Source: Candidatus Staskawiczbacteria bacterium (GTDB lineage Bacteria > Patescibacteriota > Minisyncoccia > Minisyncoccales > Staskawiczbacteraceae). Taken from it: a stretch of DNA of 17,099 nucleotides. The translations under genes were made by a program, and so were the position numbers. Of the stretch, positions 12,051 through 17,099 are shown in pieces (position 1 is the stretch's first letter; each line of letters opens with the position of its first letter). Where the stretch lies: contig CAIWKF010000104.1 of NCBI GenBank assembly GCA_903913175.1, forward strand, positions 1 to 17,099, read 5' to 3'. Under the pieces are notes generated by a model that did no database searches, was not told the DNA's origin, and worked only from the letters and a program-made list of their open reading frames with translations.

Positions 12051-14875
12051 GAAAGTTGTTTTACAAATTTTTTAAATAAATTACCTTTTTCTTCAAAATT
12101 TTCCCAAATAGAATAACTTGGTGAAGCACAAGACAACAGGCATATACTGCCTTTTTCTGTATATTTGTATGCAAATTTTATTGCCTGTTTCATATCTTTT
12201 GTGTGTAGAATATTTAGTCCAACTGCGCTTTTAATTATTTTTTTGCCGGAATCTGGGAATAAAACAATGTTTTTAATTTTTTCTTTTTTTATTAATTTTT
12301 CAAGCTTAATAAAATTAAAACCTCTATCTTGTCCACCTAAAAATATAGTACCAATTTTTGATATTAAAGACAAAGATTTTATAGCCATAATAGTAGATTC
12401 TGGCGTGGTGGAAATGGCATCATTGTAAAATTTAATTTGTTTAAATTCGCCCACAAATTCTAGGCGGTGAGGCAAACCCTTAAAATTTTCAACTGTTTTA
12501 GATATTATTTCTTCTGAAATATTTAAAATTTTAGCTACTTCTACAGCAGCACCAATATTGCTTTTATTGTGCTGGCCTAATAAATTTGATTTTAAATTAT
12601 TTTCTAAAAATGCCACAGATTTTCCCTTATAATCCTTAAGCCAACTGGTCATAATTTTATTTTTTGGGTTATAAATAAAATATTTTTTAGCTTGCCCGTC
12701 TAAAGGTAGGGTTTGGAAATTTATAATATTTTTTTTAGCTTCAAAATAATTTTTTAAATTGCCATGAAAATCCATGTGCTCAGGGAACAAATTAGTAACT
12801 ACAGAAATATCTGGAGAAAACCTAATATCATCTAGTTGATAGCTAGAAAGCTCTAAAACAAAAATTGTTTCAGGGTTTATTGGCTCTAAGAGCGCCCCCA
12901 GCATGGGTAAGCCAATATTACCTAGAATACGCACATCTTTACCCGAAGCTTTGACTATTTCATAAATTAAAGAGGTGGTAGTGCTTTTACCTTTACTGCC
13001 AGTTACACCAATTATTAAATTTTTACCTAAAACTTTTGATAAAAATATATTTGTAGCAGTGGTGTATGGAATTGTAACTAGGTTTTTATTTATGCCTGGA
13101 GTTTTTATGGCAATATCGTAATTATTTTGCTTTTCTAAATAACTTTTACCATCAAGCTTTTTATCTGCAATGCCAATTTTTAATTTTGGATAAAAGTTTT
13201 GTAAATATTTTTTTGTTATAATCCCCTCTTTGCCATATCCCAAAATTAAAGCATTTTTCATTCCCAAGAATTTAAACTTTTCAGGAATATTGCTTTCTGC
13301 TTGCGTTTTGAAAACTTCAGGATAAATTTTTGTTTTTTTAACTAACTGAATGACAATAAAATCATTATTATAATTTTTACTGGCCATTCTAAATGCAGTT
13401 TGCGCTTCCTCAAAAGTACCAACACAATCAAAAGGTTTTAAATTACCTAAACCCAAAACATCTTTAAATAATGGCAGTAAGGCCTGGTTTTGAAATAAAT
13501 TTTTCTTAAAAATATTTAGTAATTCTTTTTTATTTAAAAATGCTGAAAGCAAAGTAAACACAAAAACGCATTTAGCACATTTTCCACACCAAAGGTTAGT
13601 TTCGCCGCCGTCATTGCGAGGAGCCAGCGGGCGACGTGGCAATCTAGTAGTTGAGATTGCTTCGTCGGTTTGCGAACCTTCTCGCAATGACGAAGTGCTA
13701 CTCAATTTGAAGTTAGCATTACAGCTGGAAAAACTAGAAAAATATTTTGGGTATTGACCATGCCTTGCCTCAAAGCGGGCAAACATTTCTGCAATTCTTA
13801 TTTCGTAAAAAGGCCTTAGTAACGAAAAGTATTCCAAATTTGGTTCTATAAATTCTTTTACATAATCAGAAAACATTTTTTCAAATTCAAAAGTTTTTGA
13901 CCACTGGTGATTTATTTCTAAGCCTTTGTATTTTGCATTTCCAAAATTACTACTATATTCGTTACTTACAACAAAGCCGTTATATTTATATAACACAGAT
14001 ACAAAAATTCCTAAAAATGCATAAATTGCAGAAATTGGAATGTGGCCATTATACTGATGTTTTTCAAAAACTTTTGGATCTAAAATTCTTTGAATTTTTA
14101 ATTGCGCCAGTCCAGTTAGCTTTGTAACTTTATCAACTAAATTTGATTCTATATTTTCTTTATTATTTTCGTTGTCATTTCCGAGAAATCTGGAATTCAA
14201 AGTTTCTATATAAAACGCGGTTAAGTTTTCACCAGCTTCTTTTAAAAGCTCTACGCCTACAATTGAATCTTTCCCTCCACTCACTCCAACTAAATATCTC
14301 GTATCGTCATTGCGAGGAGCCAGCGAGCGACGTGGCAATCTAGTCGTAAAGATTGCTTCGTCGGCTGCGACCTTCTCGCAATGACGAAGAATTTTCTTTT
14401 CATTATCATACGGAAATTTTGGGGATTTATTTGGATTTAAATTATTTCTATAAAAGAACTCGCCCAATCCTTTTTTGTAAATTGTATTCCAAAACTCAGC
14501 CTGATTTTTAGTTAATTGTGTCGCACAATAAGACTTGCCAGTCGCACCCTCCTTCACTTTTGCGAAAGTTACGGCGGGCGGGCAATAGAATTTCCAGTAG
14601 CTTATGCCTAAAATTATATGTAAACTTTGCAAAATTTTCTCAATTGTCAAACTTGTAGCATTAGATTCCCCCCACACTAAATTATTAGTACTGGGTTTAT
14701 CTTGCAGTTCATTTAAAATGTCTTGTGAAATTTCTGGTAAAATTATCTCTTCTTTCCAAACAATTGCCTCCCTGCCCTCAAATTCCGTTTTATAACTAAA
14801 ACTCGCCCGTTTTTCCTGCGGATTGAATTCATAATCTGTAAATTCAAAATTTATAGCTTTATCAATCTTTTCCAT
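12047..14875 (-). CDS. MurL-MurD fusion: glycopeptidyl-glutamate epimerase plus UDP-MurNAc-L-Ala:glutamate ligase
   Basis: A 942-residue fusion. Residues about 1-500 resemble MurL, which epimerises the terminal L-Glu of UDP-MurNAc-L-Ala-L-Glu in an ATP-dependent way. Visible marks are GISYWKFYCPP, a PP-loop SGGKDS near 197, YNGHIPISAIYA, SNEYSSNFGNAKYKG, EINHQWSK, SSCNANF and WCGKCAKCVFVF near 426. Residues 539-942 are a complete MurD ligase with an N-terminal LGYGKEG loop, the ATP loop GVTGSKGKSTTT near 620, NLFPEHMDFH and DAISTTPESTI. One chain could thus add L-Glu and invert it. The epimerase domain carries two in-frame palindromic repeats (residues about 164-190 and 395-422) and a probable third insert near 97-119. 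The gene overlaps ftsW by four bases and follows mraY by 9 nt. Fusion and MurD are firm; MurL is from family memory. Confidence 0.9.
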   Translation of the reverse strand: MEKIDKAINFEFTDYEFNPQEKRASFSYKTEFEGREAIVWKEEIILPEISQDILNELQDKPSTNNLVWGESNATSLTIEKILQSLHIILGISYWKFYCPPAVTFAKVKEGATGKSYCATQLTKNQAEFWNTIYKKGLGEFFYRNNLNPNKSPKFPYDNEKKILRHCEKVAADEAIFTTRLPRRSLAPRNDDTRYLVGVSGGKDSIVGVELLKEAGENLTAFYIETLNSRFLGNDNENNKENIESNLVDKVTKLTGLAQLKIQRILDPKVFEKHQYNGHIPISAIYAFLGIFVSVLYKYNGFVVSNEYSSNFGNAKYKGLEINHQWSKTFEFEKMFSDYVKEFIEPNLEYFSLLRPFYEIRIAEMFARFEARHGQYPKYFSSFSSCNANFKLSSTSSLREGSQTDEAISTTRLPRRPLAPRNDGGETNLWCGKCAKCVFVFTLLSAFLNKKELLNIFKKNLFQNQALLPLFKDVLGLGNLKPFDCVGTFEEAQTAFRMASKNYNNDFIVIQLVKKTKIYPEVFKTQAESNIPEKFKFLGMKNALILGYGKEGIITKKYLQNFYPKLKIGIADKKLDGKSYLEKQNNYDIAIKTPGINKNLVTIPYTTATNIFLSKVLGKNLIIGVTGSKGKSTTTSLIYEIVKASGKDVRILGNIGLPMLGALLEPINPETIFVLELSSYQLDDIRFSPDISVVTNLFPEHMDFHGNLKNYFEAKKNIINFQTLPLDGQAKKYFIYNPKNKIMTSWLKDYKGKSVAFLENNLKSNLLGQHNKSNIGAAVEVAKILNISEEIISKTVENFKGLPHRLEFVGEFKQIKFYNDAISTTPESTIMAIKSLSLISKIGTIFLGGQDRGFNFIKLEKLIKKEKIKNIVLFPDSGKKIIKSAVGLNILHTKDMKQAIKFAYKYTEKGSICLLSCASPSYSIWENFEEKGNLFKKFVKQLS
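13609..13692 (-). repeat. Repeat family A, copy 1: palindromic element in frame within the MurL domain
   Basis: An 84-bp element whose ends CGTCATTGCGAG and CTCGCAATGACG are perfect inverted repeats. It aligns with 14305-14386. In the gene frame its second half reads DEAISTTRLPRRPLAPRND. It sits between the SSCNANF and WCGKCAKC motifs, presumably in a surface loop. Confidence 0.9.
14305..14386 (-). repeat. Repeat family A, copy 2: palindromic element in frame within the MurL domain
   Basis: An 82-bp element with the same inverted ends as copy 1, reading RHCEKVAADEAIFTTRLPRR in the gene frame. It lies directly before the PP-loop strand VGVSGGKDS. A 2-bp length difference from copy 1 puts their first halves in different frames, while the second halves share one frame. 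Confidence 0.9.
14519..14531 (-). repeat. Polar motif copy 7 (TTATTGTGCGACA on minus)
   Basis: Exact 13-mer inside the MurL coding sequence, read as SYCATQ, pointing toward the dif-like site like the other six. Confidence 0.85.
14537..14585 (-). repeat. GC-rich imperfect palindrome, probable third insert in MurL
   Basis: A locally GC-rich stretch, with TGCC and GGCA at its two ends, imperfect inner pairing of the CCGCC and GGAGGG blocks, and an inner ACTTT/AAAGT hairpin. It encodes PAVTFAKVKEGATGK between the conserved GISYWKFYCPP and LTKNQAEFWN segments. It is followed directly by polar motif copy 7. From memory of the family, MurL is shorter here. Confidence 0.45.
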
Positions 14876-14884
14876 TTATATAAA

Positions 14885-15940
<1,056 letters not shown>

Positions 15941-15954
15941 TTTTAGTAAAATTA

Positions 15955-16034
15955 CGCTCGGCAATAATCTTTTTCTGCGCGCCACGGCCTCTCTACGGGG
16001 CACCCGCGTGCTCAAAAAAGACAATTGCCTCGCT
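15955..16034 (-). repeat. Repeat family B, copy 2 (about 80 bp, hairpin-forming)
   Basis: Aligns with 5253-5331. On the minus strand it has outer arms GGCAAT...ATTGCC, a T-run/A-run pair and a GC-rich stem (GCACGCGG with CCGTGGCGC, one mismatch and one bulge) that differs in sequence from copy 1. The loop GTGCCCCGTAGAGAGG is conserved. It ends 14 nt before the mraY ATG and starts 10 nt after the kelch gene's stop. Confidence 0.8.
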
Positions 16035-16044
16035 CTTTTTTATT

Positions 16045-17099
16045 TTATTGGGGTGAATTTATTTCACTTGACCAAACATCGTTGCGCCATTTCCAATTTT
16101 TGTCCATACCACCAAAAACCCAAATTTTGTCATTAAAAATTAAAGCTCCAAAATCTTCTCTGCCAGTCCATTCTGGGTTTACATCAGTTTTTTGCCAATT
16201 GGTTCCATCTTCTGAAAACCAAACATCATTTTCACCACCTTCAATTGCAATATTTAGTCTACCAATAATCCATAGCTTATTTTTGTAACCAAAAATATTA
16301 TTTCCTTGACGAGTTTTCCATGGTGCGTTTTTTACAGCTTCTGTCCATGTTTTTCCATCTTCTGAAGACCATACATCATTATATAAACGCGAGCCAGAAT
16401 CCATGCCATTTGTTAGCCATAATTTATTTTCAAAAATAGTTACAGCGTGATCCCATCTTCCAGACCATTGTGCATTTTCTGTAACCAATATCCAGTTAAT
16501 ACCATCTTCTGAAGACCATACATCATCAAAAAGTTGATGGCCATCGTATTTTATTCCACCAATTAGCCATATTTTGTTATCAAAAACAATTAGTGAGTGT
16601 CCTTCTCTGGCTGGCCAATTGGCTTGTTCTACTTCTTTTTTCCAATCTAGACCATTTACAGAACTCCAAATATCATTTTTGTAACCTATTTTAGGCCCCC
16701 AGCCACCCATAAGCCACATTTTACCCTTAAAGTCTACAATTTGCATTGATCTTCTTAGCCCCCATGGTGCATTGTCAGAAATTTTTTGCCAACTAACTCC
16801 GTCTTCAGTATTCCAGACATCATTAAAATGAGGTGCCAACTCATACTGCACAATTCCTGGCTGTAGAACCTGCTGGTCTGCACTTAATCCACCCATAAGC
16901 CAAATTTTATTATCAAAAACAGTATATCCAAATGAGTCTCTGCCTTGCCACTCTGCTTGATTTGTCTCTTCCTTCCATGTCAATGTCTCTGGTATAAAAA
17001 CTATTTCTGGTTTTAGTAAAACTTCATTTTCTGGCTCTATACTAACAATATCATTTAAAATTTTATTTTCCTTATCTTGTTTAAAATTTAAAAAAATAA
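16045..17099 (-). CDS. Kelch-type beta-propeller protein (5' end outside the window)
   Basis: The reading frame is open from the stop at 16045 to the right edge without a start that is clearly the true one, so the N-terminus is missing. Six repeats of about 50 residues follow the pattern W-x-GR...VFDNKIWLMGG...NDVWSSEDGxxW. This is a kelch-like beta-propeller with an Asp-box-like SEDG element in most units. The fifth unit departs from consensus (KLWIIGRLN), and the last ends at NDVWSS without the closing W. The segment before the first repeat (about 40 residues) is hydrophilic, with an acidic and proline-containing stretch EPENEVLLKPE, probably a linker after an unseen signal or anchor. I expect an extracytoplasmic binding or scaffold protein; ligand unknown. 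It precedes the mraY operon on the same strand. Confidence 0.85.
   Translation of the reverse strand, partial: IFLNFKQDKENKILNDIVSIEPENEVLLKPEIVFIPETLTWKEETNQAEWQGRDSFGYTVFDNKIWLMGGLSADQQVLQPGIVQYELAPHFNDVWNTEDGVSWQKISDNAPWGLRRSMQIVDFKGKMWLMGGWGPKIGYKNDIWSSVNGLDWKKEVEQANWPAREGHSLIVFDNKIWLIGGIKYDGHQLFDDVWSSEDGINWILVTENAQWSGRWDHAVTIFENKLWLTNGMDSGSRLYNDVWSSEDGKTWTEAVKNAPWKTRQGNNIFGYKNKLWIIGRLNIAIEGGENDVWFSEDGTNWQKTDVNPEWTGREDFGALIFNDKIWVFGGMDKNWKWRNDVWSSEINSPQ

Noticed and set aside
13897..14343. Plus-strand open frames opposite the MurL domain
   Set aside because: Antisense shadows of a coding region; one just reads the palindromic element on its other strand.
14541..14547. Second partial motif (GTCGCAC) near copy 7
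   Set aside because: Seven-base match only, within the GC-rich palindrome.

Overview
The window looks like chromosomal DNA from a small-genome bacterium of the Candidate Phyla Radiation (Patescibacteria), most likely on the Parcubacteria side. This rests on the strongly AT-rich composition, short intergenic gaps, compact versions of standard proteins, few Shine-Dalgarno sequences, a free-standing LAGLIDADG gene pair, and a cell-wall cluster whose murD is fused to a MurL-type glutamate epimerase. No rRNA or marker set is present, so this is inference from style and content.

Layout. Positions 28-3374 (+) hold a membrane-anchored S41 processing protease, ribosomal protein L9 and CTP synthase, ending in a shared bidirectional terminator that also serves rpmA (L27, minus strand). 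From a tandem-repeat-rich divergent spacer, a small membrane protein and uppS follow on +, ending at a second bidirectional terminator (4706-4733). From there nearly everything is on the minus strand: two related LAGLIDADG proteins, a XerC/D tyrosine recombinase with a well-formed promoter and a dif-like dyad in its leader, a small membrane-anchored protein, gltX, and a peptidoglycan operon read mraY, murL-murD, ftsW, murG, gltX. A kelch-type beta-propeller gene runs off the right edge. The one exception is a self-contained plus-strand cassette of two small unknown genes (about 7485-8252) with its own strong Shine-Dalgarno sites and terminator.

Function. uppS (lipid carrier), mraY, murL-murD, ftsW and murG are steps of one lipid-II pathway. 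The MurL part implies that this organism makes the D-glutamate of its stem peptide by epimerising UDP-MurNAc-L-Ala-L-Glu rather than with a glutamate racemase.

Most notable signals. (1) A motif, TTATTGTGCGACA or its 11-base core, occurs seven times in 17 kb. All seven copies point inward: the four left of about 5.4 kb read on +, the three right of 7.47 kb read on -. The dif-like site next to xerC (6952-6979) lies in the interval where polarity flips, and gene orientation also converges nearby. This is what a replication terminus with FtsK-orienting (KOPS-like) or Chi-like polar sequences would look like; a DNA-uptake sequence is the main alternative. (2) Two 82-84 bp palindromic elements are inserted in frame in the MurL domain, like Rickettsia palindromic elements. 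(3) A second repeat family of about 80 bp, with conserved ends and loop but a varying, partly compensated stem, sits 8-14 nt upstream of two start codons.
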